A DNA stretch of 64,000 nt, from the NCBI RefSeq assembly GCF_017874735.1, contig NZ_JAGGLV010000011.1, positions 1 through 64,000 on the forward strand, read 5' to 3'. This DNA is from Paenibacillus silagei. GTDB taxonomy: Bacteria > Bacillota > Bacilli > Paenibacillales > Paenibacillaceae. Every line of letters starts with the position of its first letter. Within the stretch, counting starts at the first letter, position 1. Below are positions 33,101-41,846 of this stretch, in pieces. A model generated the notes under the pieces. It had not been told where the DNA came from. It made no database searches and was given only the letters and a program-made list of their open reading frames with translations. Made by a program: the position numbers and the translations under genes.

Positions 33101-35186
33101 GCAAATCGGTATCGGACAGATAATCAAAACCATATTTATATCGGGCAGTTCTCGCTATACGATACAGTTCAACCCACTTCTCCATTTCTTCCAGCAGGTC
33201 AATCCAGTCGTTTTTGTCCGTTTCCCTGGTTGAAACCAGATCCAGCTTCCATTCGTCCTCAGTAACGGTTCCAAATGCCTGGCGCAGCTGTTGTAGGGCA
33301 ACAAGCAGCTTATCTGGTTGCACCTCGGCTCCTCTTACCCAGTAAGGGATATGTCTGCTAGTCTCTATTGTGGACAAATGCTGATTCTCCTGTACAAGCT
33401 TATGGAATATATCAGGAGTAACAGGTAGTTCTACTCGACTGTGTAAGTACTGAAATTCCGTCTCATCCAGTATACTGATGATTTCCGAGCTTCTGTATAG
33501 CTGGTCTAATTCATTTGAAGTAAGCGGAAAAACATGGCCGGGCACTATGCTCCCCGGAACCAGCTCCATCGTATTCCGGCCTTCAGAGATTAATTTGGCC
33601 GCTGCGGAAGGATCGTACTGCGTTCCCCACATCACAATAGGCCGGTAATCACTCTCTCTGGAGAACTGCAGCCGTTCTTCAACGTCCCTGATCTTGTCCA
33701 GCAAGGATTTACGTTCAGCGCTCATCCGTTCTACCTCTGCTTCTGTCTGGTCAATGGATATCGAGCTTAAGGTGGAAGTAATCGTATCGATTGAGGTTTC
33801 AAGCTGCTTCTGTCCACTGACATCATCCAGCACACTGACACATAGATCCTGAAGCGGCCCGGCCACTTTATCACGCAGTACAGCTAGCGCCCTTGAGGTA
33901 TGGCTTGTTACAAGTACGCTTTTTCCTTCTGCCAGAAAATGCCCGAGCAAATTGGCAATAGTATGCGTCTTCCCGGTGCCCGGCGGTCCCTGAACCAGTA
34001 CCGATCCGTATTTGCCCAGCTTCAGGGCGATATCGAGCTGCTCTGAATTCGCTTCTTTGGTGAACAGAACGTCCTCACTCTCGCCATTTACATTGAGATT
34101 AGTATAGGAAAATACATTCGCTGGGTTGGCAGCCTCTCCGGGATCAATTCCGGTAATTCGCGCGATGGCCTGAGGCGGTTCTTCTCTAACTTTCAAGTCT
34201 TCGATGATCTCTTCAAAAGCATGCTCGAAGCCGGCAGAACGTTTGCGCAGAAAAAGAACCGGCTCTCGTTGGATATAAATGGCCTTCTTGTCCAGGGCAG
34301 CAGGTGCAGAGGTTCCATGGTAAGGAATAAACTGTGCTTGTGCCGACAAGTAGCCTGATATTCTCCGTAAATAATCATCCGTATCGCTATAGCCCAAAGG
34401 AGAGCATAGAGCTTCCAACAATTCTCCGGTACATCTTTTGAGAGAACCTGGGCTTATTTCAGGAATATCCCTGAACAACGGACTATAGAACTCAGGTGCG
34501 TTATCGGTAGCCGTGATTGTAAATTCAGGACCCTCAGGGTTGAAGGCAAGCTCGACTCTTTGTAAAAGTACGGGATGGTGAACCGGTTCCGGTGCCAGCT
34601 CCCAGTGCAGAATACCGTCGCCAATCATCAACTCCACAGCATCACGTTCACGGTCAATCCAAGAATATAGCGTGTAGAAATCCTCGAACAGCTTAATCGT
34701 TCGGCGAACAGGCCACTCCCGCTGTTGCCAGTGTTCACGCTCCTGAATCCAGCTGTCCCACAGGCTTACTCTCTCATGATCTTGATCGAAACGTTCCACG
34801 TAAGCTTCATATTCACCGTTCTCAGCTTCTCTGTAGCTGTTCATACTCTCCATACGCTCCGCCCGGGCATGAATCTTCTCCCATTCCGGCTTCATCCAGC
34901 GCAACAGCAGCTCCGGCGGCTTGGGGCATGCTGTCTTATCGGGCCGTTTCACACGAAGCAGAATCTCAGGCACTTCATCTTCTATACGTTCAGAAGGGCT
35001 TATCCCCGCTGTAAAATCACACACTACATTAGAATGTGTCGGCAGTTCCGCAAGAGACTGCGACCATAACTGACTGGCTATACGCTTGATTATCGGCTGC
35101 TTCAGCTGATGCAAAGCCTGTAGATAGGTAAACACCTGAATAAGCTTCTGCTTCGCGGCGCTCTTCTGCTCTTCGCTAATTCCCAT
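30153..35186 (-). CDS. Large SF1 (Upf1/DNA2-like) helicase fused to a Vsr/DUF559-like nuclease
   Basis: A 1,677-aa protein. Residues 1-380 are a helical N-terminal region. Walker A 'VQGPPGTGKTHTIANLL' is near 395-411. A long helical insertion follows (about 450-1060). Walker B 'DVVIVDEASQADI' is near 1075-1087, then 'LREHFRC', 'CGNSAQFQGDERDIIFLS' and the motif VI 'NVAVSRARDQLWL'. Residues about 1365-1465 form a PD-(D/E)xK domain of the Vsr/DUF559 type: 'ESEFERQV', 'YRIDMVV' and 'LAVECDGDKWH'. The last 210 residues are a separate C-terminal domain I do not recognise. This matches COG1112-type helicase-nuclease proteins, several of which act in antiphage defence. It stands alone, not in a defence island. 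The ribosome binding site is modest (GAAGGG). Confidence 0.85.
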   Translation of the reverse strand: MGISEEQKSAAKQKLIQVFTYLQALHQLKQPIIKRIASQLWSQSLAELPTHSNVVCDFTAGISPSERIEDEVPEILLRVKRPDKTACPKPPELLLRWMKPEWEKIHARAERMESMNSYREAENGEYEAYVERFDQDHERVSLWDSWIQEREHWQQREWPVRRTIKLFEDFYTLYSWIDRERDAVELMIGDGILHWELAPEPVHHPVLLQRVELAFNPEGPEFTITATDNAPEFYSPLFRDIPEISPGSLKRCTGELLEALCSPLGYSDTDDYLRRISGYLSAQAQFIPYHGTSAPAALDKKAIYIQREPVLFLRKRSAGFEHAFEEIIEDLKVREEPPQAIARITGIDPGEAANPANVFSYTNLNVNGESEDVLFTKEANSEQLDIALKLGKYGSVLVQGPPGTGKTHTIANLLGHFLAEGKSVLVTSHTSRALAVLRDKVAGPLQDLCVSVLDDVSGQKQLETSIDTITSTLSSISIDQTEAEVERMSAERKSLLDKIRDVEERLQFSRESDYRPIVMWGTQYDPSAAAKLISEGRNTMELVPGSIVPGHVFPLTSNELDQLYRSSEIISILDETEFQYLHSRVELPVTPDIFHKLVQENQHLSTIETSRHIPYWVRGAEVQPDKLLVALQQLRQAFGTVTEDEWKLDLVSTRETDKNDWIDLLEEMEKWVELYRIARTARYKYGFDYLSDTDLQPLLPILEEMKRYLEAGGKLNTFQLLLKRQWKKTCELIAPPGKALEEVDAAYLDALLAMGAYQAQRSKSIIRWKRQVTDRGGYDLAEFGPQPEEQLDNVIQEISSLLYWRQTSFDPPLHSLESEGLLWDVLLNAKPMPVGRHMEWHHLRELAEQELPLIIDSYLQAKRWTSVKSQIAEAGRMADSLGDSRSAIASRLQQGVIRLDPALYEQAYEEVQQLWDKSALIAQRGALIQQVQKSAREWALALKDRSGIHGSYRAPEGLDTAWLLKQLDMELDERGSIPAQHLQEELADSRKKFKAITVQLVEKKAWLALARKTTLKQQNALHGWKLLMKKAGKRTGKAAPHLLAEARKLMPVCQTAVPVWIMPTYRVVDSFTPSENRFDVVIVDEASQADIMALTALYLGTQIVVVGDDEQVSPEAIGQRLDETRRLMGAHLEGIPNAALYDGSTSIYDLAKTSFAGMTQLREHFRCVEPIIQFSNLLSYNGSILPLRDASGVSTKPYTVEYRVEGASRNGKRNEAEAEAIASLILSAIQLEEYRDATIGVITLLGEEQAILIDQYLHKYIPATEYQRRKIRCGNSAQFQGDERDIIFLSMVDASEEMVPLRLISDPGNRTKKRYNVAVSRARDQLWLIHSLDASIQLKEGDLRKQLIEYVKNPYSADEAYKRHEPVLESEFERQVMRRVTGEGYRVLPQWKVGAYRIDMVVEGGGRRLAVECDGDKWHPAEKLKEDMDRQSILERLGWSFVRIRGGEYFRNPEKALQPLFRRLEELDIPRELHRQETERASEDSAEHGLKASIINRAAQIRQEWHKVEQESATEEQPSEEDISAEYVIDVAGFRSAEEEAVDEFFYQEISGQPNLTDYWTEEMRNREEERQAAMEQELVLLESISGLEVHYWNDSKVRSDGLDEYMDRGSRFNLRDYLQANNLQFVDTRDQDGSIWVIKDLNMVRHLPALRQIGLTFTYVKEGVYATRWRAAWYCR

Positions 35187-35349
35187 ACAAAGCCCTTCTT
35201 CTCTGCCTCTTTACGACAAAGATCCTATTTTTTAACCTAATTATAATATAATCAGCTATGTTGCAATACCAATAATTTCAATAACTGAAAAGAGACGCGG
35301 ATGGCCCGCGCCTCATCAAAACCTGCTAAAAAGATACTACTATTTAGTA

Positions 35350-35686
35350 GCACATCAGATCTAAACATGTGAGAATTACTTTAACTAATGGCTTACTGAG
35401 GGGTTACCTTACCCCGATTAGGGTGCAAGGGGAAGGCTTAATTGCAATTCGTACAACTAAATCGTCCGATATGCCGCCAAATCTCCGTTTAGATGTAGTT
35501 CGTGCAATTAAAATGCCCCTATACCTGGATTTTCGCCCATCCGGGCAAATGTAGTTGTACAGACTACAATTAGAAGAGGAAGTTCACCCGTTTCACTGTT
35601 TTTAGTTGCGCAGAATACACTTATCCCCGTTTTTTCGCTACGAAGGCAGCTTCTTACCTTACCGCTTTTATGGAATGAAATCACTT
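35350..35686. repeat. Intergenic palindrome array, copy A2
   Basis: Four palindromes are centred at 35449, 35500, 35562 and 35613, with spacing 51, 62, 51 identical to copy A1. Several arms differ from A1 but keep pairing (for example TAGATG with CAATTA in place of TAGCTG with CAACTA). It occupies most of the 545-bp gap upstream of the helicase-nuclease gene and downstream of the GH94-like gene. No coding potential is seen. Confidence 0.9.
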
Positions 35687-35731
35687 GTTAAATTCTGATG
35701 GTCTACTACCAGCAGCCGATATTATTTACGC

Positions 35732-38125
35732 TCATCGTCGGGCAGCCCCAGCCGGAATCTTAACCAGCACCTGATACTGCTTACCCGATTTCAGTTCCTT
35801 CAGAACACCATCTTCCACAAGCTGTCCGTCCAGATATACCTCGATTGCCGCTACGCCGGACTCACGCTTCATCTCAATCTGCAGCTCAGCGCCTCTGAAG
35901 CTGCGCTTCACGGTGGCCTCCTGCCAGCCGGAAGGAAGCTGCGGCTTCACCTGCAGCCCTTCCCGGTTCCCTTGCAGCCCGAACAATCCGTCGATCAGAC
36001 AGCGGTATACCCAGGGAACGGTTCCGGTATTGAACAGATGGCTGGAGCGTCCGGCAGTCTGCGGGAATTGCTTATACGCGCCCCGGTAATAATTAGGAAT
36101 GAACACCGGGAGCTGGCCCCGCCGGATGATATCCTCGATATCGGGCCCGGGGAGCATTTTACGCAGCAGACGGTACGCGTGGTCCTGCTCACCCACCGCA
36201 TACAAGCCATAGATATAGAAGGCTGCGGCATGGTTATAGACTGCGCCGTTCTCGGCTGTCCCCGGATGCTTCTGGGTGACCCGGCCCACATCCTCGCGCA
36301 TGGCGGTATAGGACGGGGCGAGCTTTTCCACTCCATACGGGGTCTCCAGCTGTTCATGGACCGACTTCATCAGCTTCGCCCGCTTCTCCTCATCGGCCGC
36401 ACCGCTGAGCAGCGCCCAGCCCTGGGGATTAATGAAGATCCGGCCTTCCTTGTCGCTGCTGATTCCGAACACTACATTGTCATCAGTAATTCCCCGCGCA
36501 TACCACTCGCCATCCCAGAAGTATTGATTGACGAGCGCATTGGTCTCCTTCGCCGCATGACGGAAGGTCTTGGCGATATCCGTACGGCCGCTCCGCTCAC
36601 AAATATCCGCCCAGACCATACACGCATACGCGGTAGCGATGGTCAGCCAGCCGGACACGCCTTGCCCCCGGTACCCTACCATATTCATCGGGTCGCACCA
36701 GTCCCCCTGATTGATATAGTTCAGGCCGCGCTCATCCCGCTCATGCAGCAGCCACTGCACCGCCCGGTCGATATGCTCATGCACAGGTCCTGTCTCCAGG
36801 CCGCCCGCATACGATACTTCCTCATCCAGAATGCTGTAATCATCGGTCTCATCCAGATAGGTACTGAGGCAAATCGGCAGCCAGACACAATGGTCTGTAT
36901 GCGGAACCTGATTGATATATTTCAGTTCAGCCGCTTCATGCAAAATAATGCCGTCCGGCATCGCTCCGCTGGCCTCCTGCTGGCTTAAGGCCGTCAGGAA
37001 CGCTTCTCTTGCCGTCTGCGGCTTAAGATAGCTCATCCCCATATTATCCTGCAGATAATTCCGGGTCTGCGGGTCGGTCGTCAGGCGGTTGGTCTGCCCG
37101 TGATAGTACATCTGCCGGGGCAGCCAGTGGTTGACCAGATTGTCGAGGTCCGCATCCGGGGTGGAGATCTCAATGCTCCCTCTGCCTTCCGCAATGTACT
37201 GCGCATATTCCCGCTCGGCGCGCACGAATCCGTCCTCGCCCGCCGCATCGGTATCCAGGAACAGCTTCCGGCGGATCTCCGCGATTCTCTGCTCACTCCG
37301 GGCCGGGCCGAAGACGAAGCGGTATTCACGTTCTTCCCCCGCAGCCAGATCCAGACTGTATTGCAGGGCGGCAACCGGGGTCTCATAACGGGCTTCGCCT
37401 TGCGCCAGCCGTTCGCTCTTAAGCGCGGACGGCGAGCCGATTCCGCCTTCGCCCTCGAAGGCTTCCTGATTCACTTCCCAGGAGGCCGGGGCATGGTCGG
37501 CCAGCAGGAAGGTTTTGTCCTTCAGATGCTTGATTTTGGCGTAATCCTGATATTTCTGATAAGGTGTGACCGCTGTAGCCACGATTCCCTGCAAGGCTTC
37601 CTTATACTCGCCGGATTGATTCATCCATGACATGTAGCCGATGGTGAAGTAGGGATAGATGCTGATCCTCCGCCGCGCCGCAGACAGATTGGTCACCTTC
37701 ACCCGCCACAGCTCCATCGGGTCATCCTTTGGCAGGCTTAGCGTCATCTCTATCGCGATTCCGTTCTTCTCGATGGTCCATACAATATTATGTTTACCCA
37801 CCGCAAAAGTGTAATGATCCGGAGGGGTGCGGACAGGCTCATAAGGGGCTGAGAACAGCTCTCCGTTCTCCTCATCCTTGACATAGACGAAGCGGCCGGG
37901 GTGATGGGCATAATAAGGCTGCTCCGGCTGCATGAACGTCTTGGCCTCCAGATTCGGCGCATAGGAGTACTTGGCCGGCTCCGGCTGCATGAACTGGGCT
38001 ACCGCATAGCCCCGGCAGTTCATATGAATCATCATCTGTTCATTCCACAGAAACCCCGAAGCCTTGGGGAGAATGGTGGGACTGGACAGCTCATAATATT
38101 CGTTATCTTCAGATGCTCTGATCAT
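35732..38125 (-). CDS. GH94-family glycoside phosphorylase-like protein
   Basis: A 797-aa protein. The N-terminal beta-sandwich (about 1-270, 'NRGYAVAQFMQPEP'-like with 'CRGYAVAQF') is followed by an (alpha/alpha)6 barrel. 'GLNYINQGDWCDPMNMVGYRGQGVSGWLT' (about 470-498) contains the G-D-W-x-D segment whose second Asp is the general acid in GH94 phosphorylases. 'RGAYKQFPQTAGRSSHLFNTGTVPW' near 695 lines the phosphate side. GH94 enzymes phosphorolyse beta-glucosides such as cellobiose, laminaribiose or chitobiose. The substrate here cannot be read. GAGAGG 7 bases before 38125 favours that ATG over one at 38161. It is monocistronic and has a weak cre-like sequence upstream. Confidence 0.82.
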   Translation of the reverse strand: MIRASEDNEYYELSSPTILPKASGFLWNEQMMIHMNCRGYAVAQFMQPEPAKYSYAPNLEAKTFMQPEQPYYAHHPGRFVYVKDEENGELFSAPYEPVRTPPDHYTFAVGKHNIVWTIEKNGIAIEMTLSLPKDDPMELWRVKVTNLSAARRRISIYPYFTIGYMSWMNQSGEYKEALQGIVATAVTPYQKYQDYAKIKHLKDKTFLLADHAPASWEVNQEAFEGEGGIGSPSALKSERLAQGEARYETPVAALQYSLDLAAGEEREYRFVFGPARSEQRIAEIRRKLFLDTDAAGEDGFVRAEREYAQYIAEGRGSIEISTPDADLDNLVNHWLPRQMYYHGQTNRLTTDPQTRNYLQDNMGMSYLKPQTAREAFLTALSQQEASGAMPDGIILHEAAELKYINQVPHTDHCVWLPICLSTYLDETDDYSILDEEVSYAGGLETGPVHEHIDRAVQWLLHERDERGLNYINQGDWCDPMNMVGYRGQGVSGWLTIATAYACMVWADICERSGRTDIAKTFRHAAKETNALVNQYFWDGEWYARGITDDNVVFGISSDKEGRIFINPQGWALLSGAADEEKRAKLMKSVHEQLETPYGVEKLAPSYTAMREDVGRVTQKHPGTAENGAVYNHAAAFYIYGLYAVGEQDHAYRLLRKMLPGPDIEDIIRRGQLPVFIPNYYRGAYKQFPQTAGRSSHLFNTGTVPWVYRCLIDGLFGLQGNREGLQVKPQLPSGWQEATVKRSFRGAELQIEMKRESGVAAIEVYLDGQLVEDGVLKELKSGKQYQVLVKIPAGAARR

Positions 38126-38295
38126 TCTCTTGCCTCTCTTTCCGGAATAAATATCCATCATTCTAGTAATCTTTATTCAAGAATACGCTCTCATAGGTTT
38201 GGGGGCAAGTCTGCGGGAAGAGATTCAATTTCATCGTTTTGGTTTTTATAGTAGAATAAACCCAAATAACTACCACTAGATGAGAGGTGCATCAT

Positions 38296-39273
38296 ATGAA
38301 GCAATCATACATAGCCAGGCTTGAATTATTCGTAACTAACGCCCAGCAGATCAAACAGGAATTCCCTTGGCAAAATGCCTCCGTGAACCGGCTGGCAGCC
38401 TTGCTCTACGCAGTGGAGGACAAGATGGCCAATGTGCAGGCGATCCGCCTGTACCATGAGATGGTCAAGGATAACACCCGGGGCTTCTCCTCTTTCCGTG
38501 GAACCTCAGCCATCTGTATTGCAGCGCTGCTCTCCCTGTCTCCCCAGCCGCAGCAGCAGCTTGCAAATACGCTGGCTGTATATGATTTGCTCAAGGAACG
38601 CAAATTCCGGGCCTCCGACTACCTGGTCATTGCCGCCTATCAGATCGCTGCCCATACTCCGTACGATCAATATGCCGCAGCCATAGACCGCACCCAGGCG
38701 TTCTACGAGGGGATGCGGTCGAAGCACCGTTTCCTGACCGGACGGGATGACTACATCTTCGCTGCCATGCTCGGGCTCTCCGATATCCCTGTAGAGCAAG
38801 GACTGGAGCAGCTGGAACAGCTCTATGTTACGCTCAAGCCCGAGTTCTTCTCCGGCAACAGTGTTCAGGCGCTGACACAGGTGCTGGTGCTAGGCGGCGG
38901 GGATCTTGCGAGCCGGGTGCTTAGTCTGCGTGAGGCGTTCCGGGCACGGGATATCCGGCTGGATAAGGAGTATACACTCTCGTCCCTTGGCATCCTGTCC
39001 CTGATCCCCTACGAACAGCAGCAGCTGGTAAGCGATGTCTCGGATACCTATGAGTTCCTGCGCCCGCAGAAGGGCTTCGGCGGCTGGTCGATCAACAAGC
39101 AGGAGCTGCTCCTGCTGTCTGCCGCACTCGTCTCCTATCAATATGTCGATGATGTCAGAAACGGCATCATTGAATCCACGCTGTCTACCAGCCTGACCAA
39201 CATCATCATTGCCCAGCAGACAGCGATTGCTGTAGCTGCGGCCTCTGCTGCGGCGGCGGCAGCTTCGTCTTAG
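38296..39273 (+). CDS. DUF4003 family protein
   Basis: A 325-aa, mostly helical cytosolic protein matching the DUF4003 pattern from memory: N-terminal 'FPWQNASVNRLAALLYAVEDK', 'FSSFRGTSAICIAALLSLS', and 'KHRFLTGRDDYIFAAMLGLS'. It ends in an Ala-rich tail. Function is unknown. The ATG at 38296 has GAGAGG 8 bases upstream. A GTG three codons earlier overlaps that site. It converges on the GNAT gene, with a shared terminator. Confidence 0.8.
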   Translation: MKQSYIARLELFVTNAQQIKQEFPWQNASVNRLAALLYAVEDKMANVQAIRLYHEMVKDNTRGFSSFRGTSAICIAALLSLSPQPQQQLANTLAVYDLLKERKFRASDYLVIAAYQIAAHTPYDQYAAAIDRTQAFYEGMRSKHRFLTGRDDYIFAAMLGLSDIPVEQGLEQLEQLYVTLKPEFFSGNSVQALTQVLVLGGGDLASRVLSLREAFRARDIRLDKEYTLSSLGILSLIPYEQQQLVSDVSDTYEFLRPQKGFGGWSINKQELLLLSAALVSYQYVDDVRNGIIESTLSTSLTNIIIAQQTAIAVAAASAAAAAASS

Positions 39274-39286
39274 GAATTGACATACA

Positions 39287-39326
39287 AAAGGCTTCCGGAG
39301 CGTAGTTTGCTTCGGAAGCCTTTTTA
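39287..39326. terminator. Bidirectional terminator
   Basis: AAAGGCTTCCGGAGC pairs with GCTTCGGAAGCCTTT. T-runs are present on both sides (TTTTTA on plus, TTTTGT on minus). It lies between the convergent DUF4003 and GNAT genes and abuts the GNAT stop. Confidence 0.85.
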
Positions 39327-39764
39327 TTAACGATACATTTGGATATACCACATCTTGAAGCCATGCCGCTCATAAAATCCGACACTTCGTTTCCAATCCA
39401 AATTAGAAGAACCTACGAGTGCATGAGCTACACCGTGTAGCTCAGCTTCACTTATGATTTTGTCCACCAACTGATGACCTGCTCCATCTGCCCTGTACTC
39501 TGGATGGACGTATACTTCATAAATCTCTAGAAATAAAGCGTTATTAGGGAATACCGAATACTGGGATGTTTGAATGGCTCCATGAGTATATCCAATGACC
39601 CGTCCATGCTTCTCGGCAATCCAGAAATAATCCCCTATACGCTGAGCAATCTTGTCAGTGTTCGATGCTGGATAAGCGAAAGTAACCGCTTCTTTTGCCC
39701 ACATCTCAGATAATTCAGCTACCTGAGGAACATCCTCCATGGTACATTTCCTTATCGTTACCAT
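39327..39764 (-). CDS. GNAT family N-acetyltransferase
   Basis: A 145-aa single-domain GNAT. Motif A is 'YEVYVHPEYRADGAGHQLVDKI' (about 82-103), where the usual R-G-x-G loop is A-D-G-A-G. Motif B is 'SVGFYERHGF'. The substrate is unknown. GGAGGG lies 6 bases before the ATG at 39764. The ATG directly preceding it is too close to that site. Monocistronic. Confidence 0.85.
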   Translation of the reverse strand: MVTIRKCTMEDVPQVAELSEMWAKEAVTFAYPASNTDKIAQRIGDYFWIAEKHGRVIGYTHGAIQTSQYSVFPNNALFLEIYEVYVHPEYRADGAGHQLVDKIISEAELHGVAHALVGSSNLDWKRSVGFYERHGFKMWYIQMYR

Positions 39765-39916
39765 CATTCACCCTCCAGTGATTAATACTACAGCAATCCA
39801 TATGCTTCTTATGCTTATCAATTCATTATGTTAATGGTGGTGTATATTCGTCAAAAAGGAACAAATCCCCTCCCCTCTCTAAGTTTCAAACTTTATCCTG
39901 GTAGCATGCGTCCTCA

Positions 39917-40051
39917 ATAGTTGGATTTCCGGCACTTGTTGATGAGCCATTTCCAGGGTGACGGAAGTTAGTTGGATTTATGACACTTAATTCTGCCCTA
40001 TTTGCAATGTTACCTGTATTCGGCTGGAGTAGGTGTATAATTTCCAACTAA
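39917..40051. repeat. Decayed palindrome array, copy A4
   Basis: Three palindromes of the same type (TAGTTG-N9-CACTTG, TAGTTG-N9-CACTTA, TAGGTG-N9-CAACTA) are centred at 39928, 39979 and 40040, spacing 51 and 61. The flanks are not recognisably shared with the other copies. It lies in the gap between GNAT and permease genes. The remainder of 39765-40182 shows nothing else I can name. Confidence 0.65.
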
Positions 40052-40182
40052 ACTTCCCCAAACAACGATTTTTCTATAATTAGATGACGTTTATCCACTT
40101 ATTTATTATGTTCAGTTACTACAGCCACTCCACTGTTTGATTCATACGCCCCGGTTACAGGCGGCCTCCTAACGCTCAAATT

Positions 40183-40221
40183 AAAGAGCATGTCCCGCAC
40201 TTGCCGGAGACATGCTCTGTT
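40183..40221 (-). terminator. Rho-independent terminator
   Basis: AGAGCATGTC and GACATGCTCT are perfect complements around a 14-base loop and are followed by TTTAATTTG on the minus strand. It closes the permease transcript. Confidence 0.75.
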
Positions 40222-40234
40222 CGTTATAACAACC

Positions 40235-41614
40235 CTACACTTCCTCCCCATCCCCGGGCACCCGGCGTTTACCAATTCCAAACGCATAGTACCCCGCCAC
40301 AACAATAGCCAGGAACGACGCGCCGACGATCAGCGACAGATGGGTATCCGGGTTGAACCACATGCCGATGATGACCAGCGACAGGAAGATAATGATAATA
40401 TAGTTACTGACCGGGAAAAAGCGGGACTTGAACGGATGGGTGGCCATCTCGCCTGCCCACCGCTCTCTGAATCTGAACTGGCTGAAGGCCAGGGCGAACC
40501 ACGGGATCATTCCCGGAAGCACGCTGGCACTGTAAATATAGAGAAACAGCTTGGAGTCCGGTATCAGATAGTTGAACAGCACGCCGACCAGCAGCAGGGA
40601 GATCGTTGTAATAATACTGTTGCGGGGCACTCCGCTGGCCGAGACTCTGCCAAAGAACTTCGGAGCCTGTCCGTTCTGGGCAAGGGTGTAGAGCATTCTA
40701 CCCGCACTGTAGATCCCGCTGTTGCAGCCCGACATGGCCGCTGTCAGCACCACGAAGTTGATAATGCCGGCCGCAGCGACAATCCCTACCTTGGCGAAGG
40801 TCAACACAAACGGACTGCCGATCTCGCCGATCTCATTCCACGGATAGATGGTCACAATGATGAAGATGGCCCCCACGTAGAAAATCAGAATGCGCCAGAT
40901 GATATTCTTGATCGCTTTTCGCAGCGTTTGCTTCGGATTCTCCGCTTCCCCTGCCGTAATCCCCACCAGCTCAATCCCCTGATAGGCCGCCGTGACAATG
41001 CAGAGCGCGAACAGGAAGCCCTTCAGCCCTCCGGCAAAAAAACCGCCATGGCTATACAGATTGGACAGTCCGAGCGGCTGCCCGCCATTCCCGAGACCGA
41101 AGAAAATCACCCCGGTGCCGATCACCAGCATGACCACAATGGCAACCACCTTGATCATCGCAAACCAGAATTCAAACTCCCCGTATAGCTTCACCGCCGC
41201 CAGATTGGCTGCTGCAATGATGCCCACCCCGATCAGCGCCGGAATCCACTGCGGGATATCCGGGAACCAGTACCCGACATAGATTCCAATTGCCGTAACC
41301 TCGGCCATGCCGACCGTCACCCATAGGAACCAATAGCTCCAAGCGGTCAGGAAGCCGGCCAGCGGGCTGATATATTTGTGGGCAAAAGTGGCGAACGAAC
41401 CAGTCACCGGCTCCACCACCAGCATCTCCCCCATAATCCGCATCACAAAAAACATAATGATTCCTGCCAAAAGATACGCTAGCAGCACGGAAGGCCCCGC
41501 CCACTTAATCGTGCTTGCCGAGCCCATGAATAATCCCACGCCAATCGTGCCGCCCAGTGCGATCAGCTCGATATGCCGCGGCTTAAGTCCTCTGGTTAAC
41601 TGTTTGGATTCCAA
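40235..41614 (-). CDS. Amino-acid permease (APC superfamily, AAT family)
   Basis: A 459-aa transporter with about 12 helices. The N-terminal 'RGLKPRHIELIALGGTIGVGLFMGSASTI' is the AAT-family signature (helix 1 unwound G-T-I-G segment). 'FGRVSASGVPRNSI' lies in the loop before helix 9. It resembles GabP, ProY and RocE-type proton symporters. The amino acid cannot be named. The start is TTG with GAGGGGGAG 8 bases upstream. The region just upstream of the start has repeated TGTAC motifs (TGTACATC, TGTACACC, ATGTAC), possibly a regulator site. Confidence 0.88.
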   Translation of the reverse strand: MESKQLTRGLKPRHIELIALGGTIGVGLFMGSASTIKWAGPSVLLAYLLAGIIMFFVMRIMGEMLVVEPVTGSFATFAHKYISPLAGFLTAWSYWFLWVTVGMAEVTAIGIYVGYWFPDIPQWIPALIGVGIIAAANLAAVKLYGEFEFWFAMIKVVAIVVMLVIGTGVIFFGLGNGGQPLGLSNLYSHGGFFAGGLKGFLFALCIVTAAYQGIELVGITAGEAENPKQTLRKAIKNIIWRILIFYVGAIFIIVTIYPWNEIGEIGSPFVLTFAKVGIVAAAGIINFVVLTAAMSGCNSGIYSAGRMLYTLAQNGQAPKFFGRVSASGVPRNSIITTISLLLVGVLFNYLIPDSKLFLYIYSASVLPGMIPWFALAFSQFRFRERWAGEMATHPFKSRFFPVSNYIIIIFLSLVIIGMWFNPDTHLSLIVGASFLAIVVAGYYAFGIGKRRVPGDGEEV

Positions 41615-41800
41615 GCGTAATGCTCCCCCTCATATGTACATCTGTACACCTCACATGTACTCAACGCAAACTATCATAATATGCATCCATCATTGTAAGC
41701 TGTGATATACATTAACGCAATGCAGAATTACTCCATTATAAAGTTCAAGCTTTTGTAAAAAGAAATTATTCGTATCCCTATACATTTTGGTTCATAGTGT

Positions 41801-41806
41801 TATAAT
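41801..41806 (+). promoter_or_regulatory. Extended -10 promoter of the ABC exporter pair
   Basis: TATAAT is preceded by TG at the extended -10 position (TGTTATAAT), which can compensate for the poor -35. It lies 40 bp before the first exporter ATG. Confidence 0.5.
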
Positions 41807-41846
41807 CACTTTGTTTATCACAAGACAACAGGAAACAGGTGATCAG

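Noticed and set aside
30153..35186. Restriction-modification system
   Set aside because: There is a nuclease and helicase, but no methyltransferase or specificity gene on either side.
38184..38199. cre-like sequence ATGAGAGCGTATTC upstream of the GH94-like gene
   Set aside because: Two departures from the consensus in the conserved arms; too weak to list as a site.
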